Positions 37,152-45,141 of a DNA stretch of 64,000 nucleotides are shown here, in pieces (position 1 is the stretch's first letter; every line of letters begins with the position of its first letter). The position numbers and the translations under genes were made by a program. Below the pieces are notes generated by a model. The model was given only the letters and a program-made list of their open reading frames with translations, was not told the DNA's origin and made no database searches. The DNA is from Pseudomonas sp. LFM046 (GTDB lineage Bacteria; Pseudomonadota; Gammaproteobacteria; Pseudomonadales; Pseudomonadaceae). The DNA is taken from positions 4,855,502 through 4,919,501 of the forward strand of contig NZ_JYKO02000001.1 in the NCBI RefSeq assembly GCF_000949385.2. Reading direction: 5' to 3'.

Positions 37152-38054
37152 CTATTCCCTTCTCAAAACATCCGCTCCAACCCTTCCATCCCATCCCAAT
37201 AACGACTGATAGAGTTGCGTTTTAGAGAACTCAACGAAATCGAAAGACAACGAAAGCGCAGACTCAACGGAATCAGGACCGCTTAACAATTCGCTAGTGC
37301 TATTCAACCCCTTCTTAAGAACCATGAAAAGAACTTCAGCGACATCGTGCCCATTAACCAACTCCAGCAAAGAGTATCCTTGCCCCTGGACCGAATTATA
37401 AGCGGCCAATATATCGACCTGAGAGGCCATACCTGGACTTCTGGCCCTAGAATAATCGCAAACGGTTCGAATAAGATCATCAACACCAAGAAAAACAAGG
37501 CGTCGGTCACAGATAAATTTCTTAAACTTAATCCTATTCCCCTCCGGATTTTCTGGCTTAAACAACAGACCTAAGCCATACCTCTTACTCGCATATCTAA
37601 GACAAGCTATGGGGAGACAAAGATTATAAACCAAATCCCTTATAGAGCATCCTCTTGAACGTTGAAAGTCATCGACCTTCTCTCTGGCCGACACCACATC
37701 CAAGAAGGCGTACAGGGCATCACTATTAAAAATCATAACCTCTGAATCATGATGATCTGTCACAAAAACATCATCAGAGTACTGAGGATCGTACTTTCCG
37801 TTACCAGGAATCCTAAGAAAATCAGCGTCTCTGACACCGAGCTTCTCATTGAAGCCTCGCTGATTAAGAATTGCAAAAACTTGACGCTGCAAATACTTTC
37901 CGAAAGTTTGAATTAGCCGTGTTCTTTCACGATCAAAAAATTTGCTGTAAAGCCTTAAATCCTTCACACCCTCAACAAGGACAAAATGCCCCTTAAAATC
38001 AACAGACTGCATTATAGAATTGGCTATTCTATCCGGGGATATATGCTTCTCCAC
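37152..38054 (-). CDS. ariB: DUF4435 Toprim-type effector, PARIS AriB
   Basis: This encodes 300 aa. The N-terminal Toprim-like fold shows the expected acidic set: VLVEGVKD (Glu28) and LGVRDADFLRI (Asp76, Asp78). That is the signature of DUF4435. In PARIS anti-phage systems AriB is the nuclease held by AriA and released by a phage anti-restriction protein, and it then cleaves host tRNA. Here it starts with GTG directly after the TGA of the ATPase gene, so the two are translationally coupled. Codon use and base composition are AT-rich and unlike the chromosome, as expected for transferred DNA. A general Toprim/OLD-like nuclease is the alternative reading. Confidence 0.78.
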   Translation of the reverse strand: MEKHISPDRIANSIMQSVDFKGHFVLVEGVKDLRLYSKFFDRERTRLIQTFGKYLQRQVFAILNQRGFNEKLGVRDADFLRIPGNGKYDPQYSDDVFVTDHHDSEVMIFNSDALYAFLDVVSAREKVDDFQRSRGCSIRDLVYNLCLPIACLRYASKRYGLGLLFKPENPEGNRIKFKKFICDRRLVFLGVDDLIRTVCDYSRARSPGMASQVDILAAYNSVQGQGYSLLELVNGHDVAEVLFMVLKKGLNSTSELLSGPDSVESALSLSFDFVEFSKTQLYQSLLGWDGRVGADVLRRE

Positions 38055-39386
38055 TCACTCAACCCCCACCAATTCCACTTTCAGATCCCAGTTCTCAGAG
38101 ATAATGTCCGGCGAGTGCGTAGCGATAACTGCAGATATCCCATTCATGGCAGCAACTTCCTTCAAATCATTAATAAACTTATTCTGCCAAGATATATGCA
38201 GGGAAAGCTCCGGCTCATCAACCAGAACCAAATCTCCAACCTTAGAATTGAAGATCAGCTTATAGAACAACACCAGCTCGTGTTGCTCTCCCGACGAAAG
38301 TTTAGAATGCGGAATCTTCGCATATGTTCCGTCATCAAGTCGAATCACTGTCGACCTGAATATGAAGCCTTCAGCTTTATTTATTTCAAGTCGCTTATGC
38401 TTAAACCTTTTGTTCACAATTGACATAAATAGCCGAATTTTCTTCGAGAGATCCTCATAGGGATTCAGCTTTTCGTGGCTATCATCGACATACAGCTTGA
38501 GCAAGACGATTAAATCGTTTTGCTCCGTTTCAATTCTCGCCATATCCGAGTCTTGCGCATCAACAAGAAGTCCCGCAGAAGAAAAATTCTTACGACGTTC
38601 ATCTAGCTTCAGAAGCGCATCATTCAACTCTTGGTAAGAATACTCGGCCCTTAGCTTTAGCTTCTCAACCAAACGGTTCGGATAGGTGCTATCTAAAGCA
38701 GAGGCAATATCAGCAGATTCTTTAACGGCTCTTGAGATGAAATCTTTTAGCTCAGACGAGCAACTCCCAACCGTACTAACGTAAGACTCTCCACCAATTT
38801 CTTTTGGCGAGATAATACGCTGAGTCTCAATAAGCCTAACATTAACACTTGCCAAACCGTCTTTAAACCACTTAGGGAGATCATTCTTCTCCGGTCTATC
38901 GCCCGAATGAACATACTTACTTTCATAATAAAATACTTCTTCAGCATGACGTCGACGCACTAATGCACGATAATAATCATCTCGACTCATAAGCTCACGA
39001 TCAAGATCGGAGAGCACTGCATAATCCCCCCTTAGCTTTCTCAGTTCCGCCCTATCAAAGTCAGAGTATATCTTCTGAAACTTAGGCTTTAATCCAGCCT
39101 TATCCGCCCACCCGCGAGCAATTTGAAGAGTATATCCGTCTTGATATTTATTCCTCTGCAACAACCAATGCTCACCATTACTAAAATGAAATCCAAAAGA
39201 CGCAAAATCCAAGCTCGAAAAGAATTTATAATTTCCACCAAAAAAAGCATTTATTGACTCAAGTATTACTGTCTTTCCGAGACCATTTTCGCCAATAATT
39301 ATAGTAACGTCGCTATTCGTCATGAATGCAATATCATGATCAAAAACACCGAATAGCTTTTCAACAACCACTCTAGTCAGTTTCAC
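38055..39386 (-). CDS. ariA: AAA (ABC-type) ATPase, PARIS AriA
   Basis: This encodes a 443-aa SMC/ABC-like ATPase. Walker A is IIIGENGLGKT (residues 29-39). The central part is helical and charged (about 150-300). The ABC signature is KLSSGEQHEL (362-371), Walker B LVLVDEPELSLH (Asp390, Glu391) and the H loop IATHSPDII (His424). The start is GTG with a GAGGTGAT ribosome site. Paired with a DUF4435 partner, it matches AriA, the sensor ATPase of PARIS. OLD-like and retron-associated ATPases look similar but have other partners. It is AT-rich and transcribed as a two-gene unit. Confidence 0.8.
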   Translation of the reverse strand: MKLTRVVVEKLFGVFDHDIAFMTNSDVTIIIGENGLGKTVILESINAFFGGNYKFFSSLDFASFGFHFSNGEHWLLQRNKYQDGYTLQIARGWADKAGLKPKFQKIYSDFDRAELRKLRGDYAVLSDLDRELMSRDDYYRALVRRRHAEEVFYYESKYVHSGDRPEKNDLPKWFKDGLASVNVRLIETQRIISPKEIGGESYVSTVGSCSSELKDFISRAVKESADIASALDSTYPNRLVEKLKLRAEYSYQELNDALLKLDERRKNFSSAGLLVDAQDSDMARIETEQNDLIVLLKLYVDDSHEKLNPYEDLSKKIRLFMSIVNKRFKHKRLEINKAEGFIFRSTVIRLDDGTYAKIPHSKLSSGEQHELVLFYKLIFNSKVGDLVLVDEPELSLHISWQNKFINDLKEVAAMNGISAVIATHSPDIISENWDLKVELVGVE

Positions 39387-39652
39387 TCATCACCTCGCAA
39401 GACATCAAAATAAGTGTTTCTCAGCCCATTAAAGATAGAAATAAATAGATTATCCTTATTCAACTAACTTGCAACTAGCATTACAGCCAAGATAGCACCG
39501 CATAAACTCCAAATCCCACGCTATCGTCATATCTGAACCTTCATTTGCAACGCATCAATAGGAAACCCCGCCCAGAAGCACAATAGCAATGCAGCTCAGG
39601 TCAAATGAACCAGTGCAGCGTCTGTATGCCCATTTTTAGGACTTGGGTTGGT

Positions 39653-40522
39653 TCACGCGGAGACATCCTCTAGCTGGCGTATGCCTCGGCAGGCCGGGTA
39701 CTTAGCACAGCCCCAGAATTGATTGCCCTGGTTCATCCCACGCTTAGCTGTGCGAAGGATCATTGAAGAACTACAGACGGGGCAGAGCGGAACGGCCGGC
39801 TGAACCGATGGTTTAGGCAGCTCCGGAGCAGCAGTCAGTGGCCGCGTGGGCTCGGATCGGTTGGCAATCCAGCGCTTCAGCAAGGTGCCATCTACCAACT
39901 GAATATTGCGTCCCTGGGCGAACGCCTTGGCCTCTTCGGTATAGGTACCGGAGGTCACAACAAAGCCACCCGCCGCGCCTTCGGCCGCCATTACGCCGAA
40001 GAACTCTCGGATCACAGTGACGCCGACCTTGATGGCCTTCCATTGCTTGCACTGGACCAGGTACTTGTCGGTCCCCATGTGCAGGATGAGATCGACCCCA
40101 CCATCCGGGCCACCGCCACCGCTCTCGATAACGGTGAACCCCTTGCGTCGGAATGCTTCGCCCACCAGCTGCTCAAACTCGCGCCAGCTGATGCCGTCGA
40201 CGGTTTTGCCTGGCTGAGTGGCGGCGGCTACATCCTTGATGAGTTTCTTGCGCTTGGCCCTGCCGGCGATTGAACCGATAGCACCGCAAACGAAGGCAAA
40301 CGGGATGAGGTACTGCCCAACCAATGCAAAGCTGCGCAGGACAGTCCCCGTCATTGCCTCGGAAAACTGATTGGGGTGGGTCATAGCAGGAGGTGTGCTG
40401 GTCGCGAATCCGTGGAGCAGGAACCAAGACACCAGGGCAATCAGCAGGCTGGCCCACCAGGGCAATAGTGCTGCGAGGGAGATGAGGTCTTCAAAGGGGG
40501 AGGTCTTGCGACGACGTGCCAT
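39653..40522 (-). CDS. Membrane-anchored Mrr-type restriction endonuclease with zinc ribbon
   Basis: This encodes 289 aa in three parts. Two membrane helices lie at about residues 15-45 and 67-90 (LLPWWASLLIALVSWFLLHG). A PD-(D/E)xK nuclease domain of the Mrr/pfam04471 type follows at 110-215, with GGVDLILHMG...LVQCKQW supplying the catalytic Asp and Gln-x-Lys. A C-terminal topoisomerase-like Cys4 zinc ribbon is CPVCSSSM...WGCAKYPAC. Mrr enzymes cut modified DNA; a membrane-tethered form could act on entering DNA. The ATG at 40522 was chosen over an in-frame GTG. Base composition is near chromosomal, unlike ariAB next door. Confidence 0.85.
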   Translation of the reverse strand: MARRRKTSPFEDLISLAALLPWWASLLIALVSWFLLHGFATSTPPAMTHPNQFSEAMTGTVLRSFALVGQYLIPFAFVCGAIGSIAGRAKRKKLIKDVAAATQPGKTVDGISWREFEQLVGEAFRRKGFTVIESGGGGPDGGVDLILHMGTDKYLVQCKQWKAIKVGVTVIREFFGVMAAEGAAGGFVVTSGTYTEEAKAFAQGRNIQLVDGTLLKRWIANRSEPTRPLTAAPELPKPSVQPAVPLCPVCSSSMILRTAKRGMNQGNQFWGCAKYPACRGIRQLEDVSA

Positions 40523-40671
40523 TCCGTGGGCTCTCGTGATATCCGTATGTGGCACAAGGCCATTCGCGAAGCTAACGCGGTATGCTGCCCGTCGTAAATA
40601 GCCACCAGCAAAGACTTTGGGCTAACTGGACGAACGACAGCGAGCCCCCACTGAACCAAGGAGCGGTCCAG

Positions 40672-41016
40672 GTGAAAGCCCTATCCACCCTCTTCCTGCT
40701 TGCAGGCCTTACGGCCACTGCTCAGCAATCCATCGCCGCCGAACCTAAGCCCCTCGCCACTCAGGCAGCAGAAGCGATCCAGCCCTACGCCAAGAAGATT
40801 GGCGAAGCGGTTGACCAAACCGTAAATGAATTCCTTGCCGGCACCGATGGCCCACTTGGTGATGCCGCGCGCAGCAACCTTCAGAGCCGAGAACAAGCCG
40901 AGCGAGAGGCCAATCGGGGGACACGTAAGTCCATGAAGGAGTGCATCAAGCCGGGGAACGTCATCGATGATGATGTGAAGGAATGTATTGAAGGACTACG
41001 AGAGAAAACTTGGTGA
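40672..41016 (+). CDS. Exported small protein, 114 aa
   Basis: It starts at GTG (40672) behind AAGGAG and encodes a signal peptide (KALSTLFLLAGLTATAQQSIAA), so the product is predicted periplasmic. The mature part is helical and charged, with two Cys (MKECIKPG and VKECIEGL) that could form a disulfide. I do not recognise it. Four bases after its stop the HEPN-like gene begins, so the two may be one unit despite different compositions. Confidence 0.55.
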   Translation: MKALSTLFLLAGLTATAQQSIAAEPKPLATQAAEAIQPYAKKIGEAVDQTVNEFLAGTDGPLGDAARSNLQSREQAEREANRGTRKSMKECIKPGNVIDDDVKECIEGLREKTW

Positions 41017-41020
41017 GATT

Positions 41021-41665
41021 ATGAGACAAGGTAATGAGGAAATTTTGGCAATCGAGGAAGCCTTTGATTTGCCACCTGGCTTCGTGGTTTCACTCAAGGA
41101 TGAAAATGACTGGTCGCTAATTATAAAATCCCATGCACTAATTGAGTCAGCTTGCTCTGAAATGCTTTGCCATCATTTCGGGAAATATGAACTGACAGAC
41201 ATTTTTTCGAACCTAGAAATGAGCAACAAAAAATGCGGAAAAATAGCTTTTATATCCGCCCTAGGGCTTCTAAGCAAAGCTGAAAGAAAATTCATATCCG
41301 AACTGTCCGAGCTACGCAACCTCATCGTCCACAATGCATCAAATGTAACATTCTCACTAAAAGACCACCTGAATGGCCTATCAATTGAAAAAAGAAAGAA
41401 AACCATTTCCGCACTAAACATAAGACTAGAAAGCATCTCCATTCAAGGCAAAGTAATGACCCCCGACAACATTTCCTTGGAGCGCCCAAGCTTAGTCATC
41501 TGGACGTCCCTTTTAACTTGCTTACTCAGCATTTATGCACAGGATGTGTTTGGTATAAAAAGAAATGAAATGATAGGAAAATTCATAGAAGAAGCCAAAA
41601 AAAACGGCCCCATATTCATCCAACGACAAGACCTACCAAAATCAATAAGCGCCCGAAAGAAATAA
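41021..41665 (+). CDS. HEPN-like protein (MtlR/DUF4145-type), possible RNase
   Basis: This encodes a 214-aa all-helical protein. The core SHALIESACSEMLCHHFGKY ... LSELRNLIVHNASNVTF carries R-N-L-I-V-H, the Rx4H motif of HEPN domains. That motif forms the ribonuclease site in many toxins and abortive-infection proteins. Its overall pattern resembles MtlR/DUF4145 proteins. The ATG at 41021 was chosen; the frame extends back only to a TTG inside the previous gene. It is strongly AT-rich, Lys-rich and Ile-rich, and so probably acquired. Its place beside Mrr, PARIS and a toxin-antitoxin pair supports a defence role, unproven. Confidence 0.65.
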   Translation: MRQGNEEILAIEEAFDLPPGFVVSLKDENDWSLIIKSHALIESACSEMLCHHFGKYELTDIFSNLEMSNKKCGKIAFISALGLLSKAERKFISELSELRNLIVHNASNVTFSLKDHLNGLSIEKRKKTISALNIRLESISIQGKVMTPDNISLERPSLVIWTSLLTCLLSIYAQDVFGIKRNEMIGKFIEEAKKNGPIFIQRQDLPKSISARKK

Positions 41666-41686
41666 TTCAAAATCCACTCAATTTGG

Positions 41687-42034
41687 TTAGTTTCGTTGAC
41701 CGATATGCTTGGCGCCAGTGTTAAGCAGAAACCATAGAGACATCGGCGCTGCAAAAAAGATAAATGGAATCATCAGGAACATGCCATGGCCAACCAGCGC
41801 GGTAACGTCGATACCATTGGCATAGCACGCATGAACGTTCTTTGCGCCGCCCTGGCAACCAAAATGGTCGTAAGCCAGGACACCAAGCCGCCAGCCTATC
41901 CACGTATACGCCACCGGCATGAGCGAGAGCACGTATCTGGCCCACCATCTCAGCTGGTTTTCACGCCATATCAAGAAGATGGGGCAAGCGACCAAAGCAG
42001 AAATCAGAAGAAGCATCATCAAAGCGTCCAACAT
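41687..42034 (-). CDS. Membrane protein of unknown function, 115 aa
   Basis: This encodes three hydrophobic segments (about residues 2-22, 32-52 and 82-104), with a short loop holding two Cys (FGCQGGAKNVHACY). The ATG at 42034 is preceded by GGAGA. No family is recognised. It converges on the HEPN-like gene with a 21-base gap. Confidence 0.55.
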   Translation of the reverse strand: MLDALMMLLLISALVACPIFLIWRENQLRWWARYVLSLMPVAYTWIGWRLGVLAYDHFGCQGGAKNVHACYANGIDVTALVGHGMFLMIPFIFFAAPMSLWFLLNTGAKHIGQRN

Positions 42035-42080
42035 CCCAGTCTCCTATGCGTTTGGAAGAAACGCACAAACGCTTACATCG

Positions 42081-42371
42081 CTAATCAAGCCGTTTCTTAG
42101 CGGTGTCATAGACCTCTGAGCGCTCACGTTTTCCAACCGCAATCACAGTGACAACCAAACGCTGATCCACCACCTCATAAACGAGACGGTAGCCCACGGA
42201 ACGCAGCTTGATCTTGTAGCAATCCGGCATGCCCTTGAGCCGGTCGGCTTCAACTCGTGGCAGGTCGAGGCGCTCTTTCAGCTTCTTGGCGAACTGCAGC
42301 CGGATGGTGGAGTCCAGCTTGTTCCATTCCTTGAGTGCCTTAGCGTTGAACTCCAGGCTGAACTTATGCAC
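42081..42371 (-). CDS. RelE/ParE-superfamily toxin
   Basis: This encodes 96 aa with the compact RelE fold: FNAKALKEWNKLDSTIRLQF at the N terminus, DRLKGMPDCYKIKLRSVGYR with the basic core, and LVYEVVDQRLVVTVIAVGKR for the C-terminal strands. RelE members cut mRNA on the ribosome. The conserved basic residues (Lys, Arg, Arg) favour RelE/StbE over gyrase-poisoning ParE. It overlaps the antitoxin gene by 8 bases, the normal coupled arrangement. Confidence 0.9.
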   Translation of the reverse strand: MHKFSLEFNAKALKEWNKLDSTIRLQFAKKLKERLDLPRVEADRLKGMPDCYKIKLRSVGYRLVYEVVDQRLVVTVIAVGKRERSEVYDTAKKRLD

Positions 42372-42639
42372 TGGTATCGGTTGCCTGGGCGATCAGCTCA
42401 TCGATGTCCACAGCCACGGTCGGCTCCCCTTGGCGGGCGCGGACCAGTTCGGCTAAACGAAGGTCGTCGATGAGTTCGAGCATGGCTTGGTAGCGCGCAG
42501 GCGGAACGGCGTAGAAAGCCGGCTCGTTACGGTTGAGGATAACGACGGTTTCGCCATGACCTTCGCGGATGGTTCCCATTGGGTCCCGCTTGAGGTCAGT
42601 AACGGAGGCGGCAATATCCGCCAGGATCTGGAAGGTCAT
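42364..42639 (-). CDS. Phd/YefM-type antitoxin
   Basis: This encodes 91 aa. The N-terminal Phd/YefM DNA-binding part is FQILADIAASVTDLKRDPMG followed by TVVILNRNEPAFYAVPPARY. The acidic C-terminal tail (VDIDELIAQATD) would wrap the toxin. It comes first in the operon, ahead of the RelE-like toxin, and should autoregulate both. Such pairs stabilise mobile islands. Confidence 0.9.
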   Translation of the reverse strand: MTFQILADIAASVTDLKRDPMGTIREGHGETVVILNRNEPAFYAVPPARYQAMLELIDDLRLAELVRARQGEPTVAVDIDELIAQATDTSA

Positions 42640-42862
42640 TCGAGCCTCCTAAAGCATCATTAAAAGCACCAATCACAGCCCTTAAAGGATAGCTTCAAGC
42701 GGTGACTTCAAGAAGCGCTTTTTCCGGAATGCTCTGTCGGAGTGCGTTTTCATCTACACCACCTCCATTCCGCGTAAGCGCAATCCGATTCCCCATCCAA
42801 TCCATAGACCCACCCCACGCTTCGTGATGATCTTGCGCGGTTATCCATGCGAGGTAATCCAC

Positions 42863-43090
42863 ATGCAGATTCATGTTGGCGAACGCAGGGAAGGTGATGT
42901 GCTTACGCTGAGGGTGCTGGAAGGAGTCAGCGAATCAGTGTTGATGGAAAGGTTGAAGGCCGAAGGGATCGAGATTGTGGTTGGGCCGGTTGTGAATGGT
43001 TCGGCGCGGCTTGAGGTTCGGGCGCCCAAGAGGATGTTGGTGCTGGTGGAGAAGGCTCTGCCGGGGCCCGTGGAGGTTGAGTCTGGTTGA
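42863..43090 (+). CDS. Small hypothetical protein, 75 aa
   Basis: From the ATG at 42863 (site GAGGTAA) it encodes MQIHVGERREGDVLTLRVLE and onward, an alpha/beta mini-protein with repeated VLxLRV-like strands and an acidic end. Composition returns to chromosomal GC. A strong hairpin follows the stop. The family is not recognised. Confidence 0.55.
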   Translation: MQIHVGERREGDVLTLRVLEGVSESVLMERLKAEGIEIVVGPVVNGSARLEVRAPKRMLVLVEKALPGPVEVESG

Positions 43091-43096
43091 GAGTGA

Positions 43097-43120
43097 GAGC
43101 CCCGCTTTGGCGGGGTTTTC
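43097..43120 (+). terminator. Terminator of the 75-aa gene
   Basis: CCCCGC and GCGGGG pair around a TTTG loop, followed by T4. Confidence 0.85.
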
Positions 43121-43186
43121 TTTTTGTGGGGGGCGGGGATTGGAGCGGGGTTGTCCTTGGTAGGCCGAGCGGGGATTGGCTTTCCT

Positions 43187-43219
43187 CTCCCCTCTCCAGC
43201 TTCCAGAGGGAGAGGGGAG
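43187..43219. repeat. CTCCCCTCTCC palindrome at the convergent gene end
   Basis: CTCCCCTCTCC (43187-43197) and GGAGAGGGGAG (43209-43219) form a perfect 11-bp stem. There is no T run, so it may be a REP-type hairpin rather than a terminator. It lies 9 bases after the dehydrogenase stop. Confidence 0.6.
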
Positions 43220-43227
43220 CAAAAGCC

Positions 43228-44223
43228 TTAGAGCGCGGCGAGGATGCCTTGGCCGACGATGCGGGTGGTGTCGAAGCCGAAGTCGGCTTTGCCTTCGTCC
43301 AGCAGGAAGTTTTCCACAGCCTTCTCCAGGCGCTTGGCGAGGGCAGGTTTCTGCCAGTGGTAGCGCAGCAGCAGGGCGATGCTGAGGATGGCGGCGATGG
43401 GGTTGGCGCGGCCGCTGCCGGCGATGTCGGGGGCGCTGCCGTGGACGGGTTCGGCCAGGGCGATGCCGTTGCCCCAGTTGAGGGAGGGCGCCAGCCCGAG
43501 GCCGCCGCTCCAGTGGCAGGCGAGGTCGGAGAGGATGTCGCCGAAGAGGTTGGTGGTGACGATCAGGTCGAAGGCTTCGGGTTGTTCCACCAGCTGCAGG
43601 GCCATGAGGTCCACCAGGCGCTCGTCCAGTTCGGCGGCCCAGCCCTCCCCTTCCAGCACTTCGCGGCAGGTGTCGCGGAACAGGCCGCAGGTGATGGGCA
43701 GGACGTTGGCCTTGTGGACCAGGGTGATGCGCCGCGCCTTGCGCGCCTTGGCCACTTCCAGTGCGCGGCGGGCCAGGGCTTCGCTGGCGCCGCGGCTGAT
43801 GACCCGTTCGGCGATGGCCACGTCTTCGGTTTCCCAGTGCTCGCGGCCGCTGTAGAGGCCTTCGCTGTTCTCGCGGAGGATGATCAGGTCGACACCCGGT
43901 CGGGACGAGACGCAGGGCCAGCTGCGCACCGGGCGCAGGTTGGTGTTGAGTTTGAGGGTCTGGCGCAGCTGGAGGATGGCGCTGCGGTAGCCGGGCACTC
44001 GCTGGCTGGGGGAGGAAACGGCACCGAAAATCCCCGCCCCGCAGTCGCGCAGGGCCTGGAAGGTGGCTTCCGGAACGGCGCAGCCGCTGCGCTGGAAGGT
44101 TTCCCAGCCGGCTTGGGCCTCAACCGTTTGCAGGTCGGGCAGGAGTTTTTCCAGGGCCTCGACCGCCAATGGCACCACTTCGCGGCCGATGCCGTCCCCG
44201 GGGATGACGACTAGCTTGTGCAT
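43228..44223 (-). CDS. Isocitrate/isopropylmalate-dehydrogenase-family enzyme
   Basis: This encodes 331 aa of the beta-decarboxylating dehydrogenase family: VIPGDGIGREVVPLAVEAL at the N terminus, LRENSEGLYSG, the metal-site strand TTNLFGDILSDLA and the nucleotide site AEPVHGSAPDIAGSGRANP. It is shorter than typical LeuB (about 360 aa) and closer to the homoisocitrate/tartrate/3-methylmalate group. The substrate is therefore open. It follows the EamA gene by 3 bases in the can-EamA-dehydrogenase unit. The leuA at 47.1 kb is on the same strand but separated by rimI-holD. Confidence 0.85.
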   Translation of the reverse strand: MHKLVVIPGDGIGREVVPLAVEALEKLLPDLQTVEAQAGWETFQRSGCAVPEATFQALRDCGAGIFGAVSSPSQRVPGYRSAILQLRQTLKLNTNLRPVRSWPCVSSRPGVDLIILRENSEGLYSGREHWETEDVAIAERVISRGASEALARRALEVAKARKARRITLVHKANVLPITCGLFRDTCREVLEGEGWAAELDERLVDLMALQLVEQPEAFDLIVTTNLFGDILSDLACHWSGGLGLAPSLNWGNGIALAEPVHGSAPDIAGSGRANPIAAILSIALLLRYHWQKPALAKRLEKAVENFLLDEGKADFGFDTTRIVGQGILAAL

Positions 44224-44226
44224 GGC

Positions 44227-45138
44227 TCACCTCAGTGAGGGGCGTGTCGCCAACAGCAGGCCGGCGAAAATCAGCGCCCCTCCGAACCAATGGTAGGCCT
44301 GGAGTCCCTCGTCCAACAGCAGGTAGGCGAGCAAAGCGGTGAACACCGGCATCAGGTAGTTGGTGAGCACGGCCTTGGCCACGCCCAGCACGCGGATGCC
44401 CTGGTTCCACAGCAGGTAGGCCAGCAGCGAGGCACAGATGCCGGTGTAGGCGATGGCGGCGAGGTTATCCACAGAGGGTTCGAAACGCTGCCCGCTGGCC
44501 AGTTCCAGCAGGTAGAACGGCAGCAGCATGGGCACGCCGCACAGCACCAAAGCACCCAACAGCACCAGCGGCGGCAGCTGGAGGTACTGGCTCCAGCGTC
44601 GCTGCAGCAGGGTGTAGAGGGCCCAGTCCACCACGGCGACCAGCATGATCAGGTCGCCGGGGTTGAAGGTCAGCGCGGCCAGTTGTGCCAGTTGCCCCTG
44701 GGCGATCAGCACCAGCAGGCCGATGGTCGCCACTCCGAGGCCCAGCCAGGCGCGGCGCGGCGGCCATTCATGGAGCAGCACCCCGGCGCCGATGAAGGTG
44801 GCCAGCGGCAGGCAGGTGTTGAGCAGGGTGAGGTTGATGGCCACCGTGGTACGGGCGGCGAAGTAGAGCAAGACGCTGTAGGTGCTGATGCCAAGAGCCG
44901 CCACCACCACCAGGCGCCAGCCGGCGTAACGCAGCGCACTGCGATGTTCCCACATGGGGCGGGCGACGAAGGGCAGGAGGATGGCCAGCGCAAGGCTCCA
45001 GCGCCAGAACGCCAGGGTGAACGGTGGAATGGCATCGTGGAAGGCGCGAGCCACCAGGGCGTTGCCGGCCCAGAAAACGCTGGCCACAAGCAGGCCAAGC
45101 CAGGCCAGGGTAACGGCCCGGCTGTTGGGTTTTGACAT
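44227..45138 (-). CDS. EamA/DMT-family transporter
   Basis: This encodes 303 aa with ten membrane helices in two EamA repeats. The first starts WLGLLVASVFWAGNALVARA and the second GDLIMLVAVVDWALYTLLQR. DMT carriers of this kind export amino acids and other small metabolites; no substrate is indicated. It lies 3 bases from each neighbour on the same strand, so it is co-transcribed with can and the dehydrogenase gene. Confidence 0.9.
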   Translation of the reverse strand: MSKPNSRAVTLAWLGLLVASVFWAGNALVARAFHDAIPPFTLAFWRWSLALAILLPFVARPMWEHRSALRYAGWRLVVVAALGISTYSVLLYFAARTTVAINLTLLNTCLPLATFIGAGVLLHEWPPRRAWLGLGVATIGLLVLIAQGQLAQLAALTFNPGDLIMLVAVVDWALYTLLQRRWSQYLQLPPLVLLGALVLCGVPMLLPFYLLELASGQRFEPSVDNLAAIAYTGICASLLAYLLWNQGIRVLGVAKAVLTNYLMPVFTALLAYLLLDEGLQAYHWFGGALIFAGLLLATRPSLR

Positions 45139-45141
45139 GGT

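Noticed and set aside
40597..40610. TAGCCACCA near 40600 as a right attachment site matching the tRNA-Met 3' end
   Set aside because: Only nine bases match and the flanks differ. Genes of the same island continue beyond it. It is too short to claim attR.
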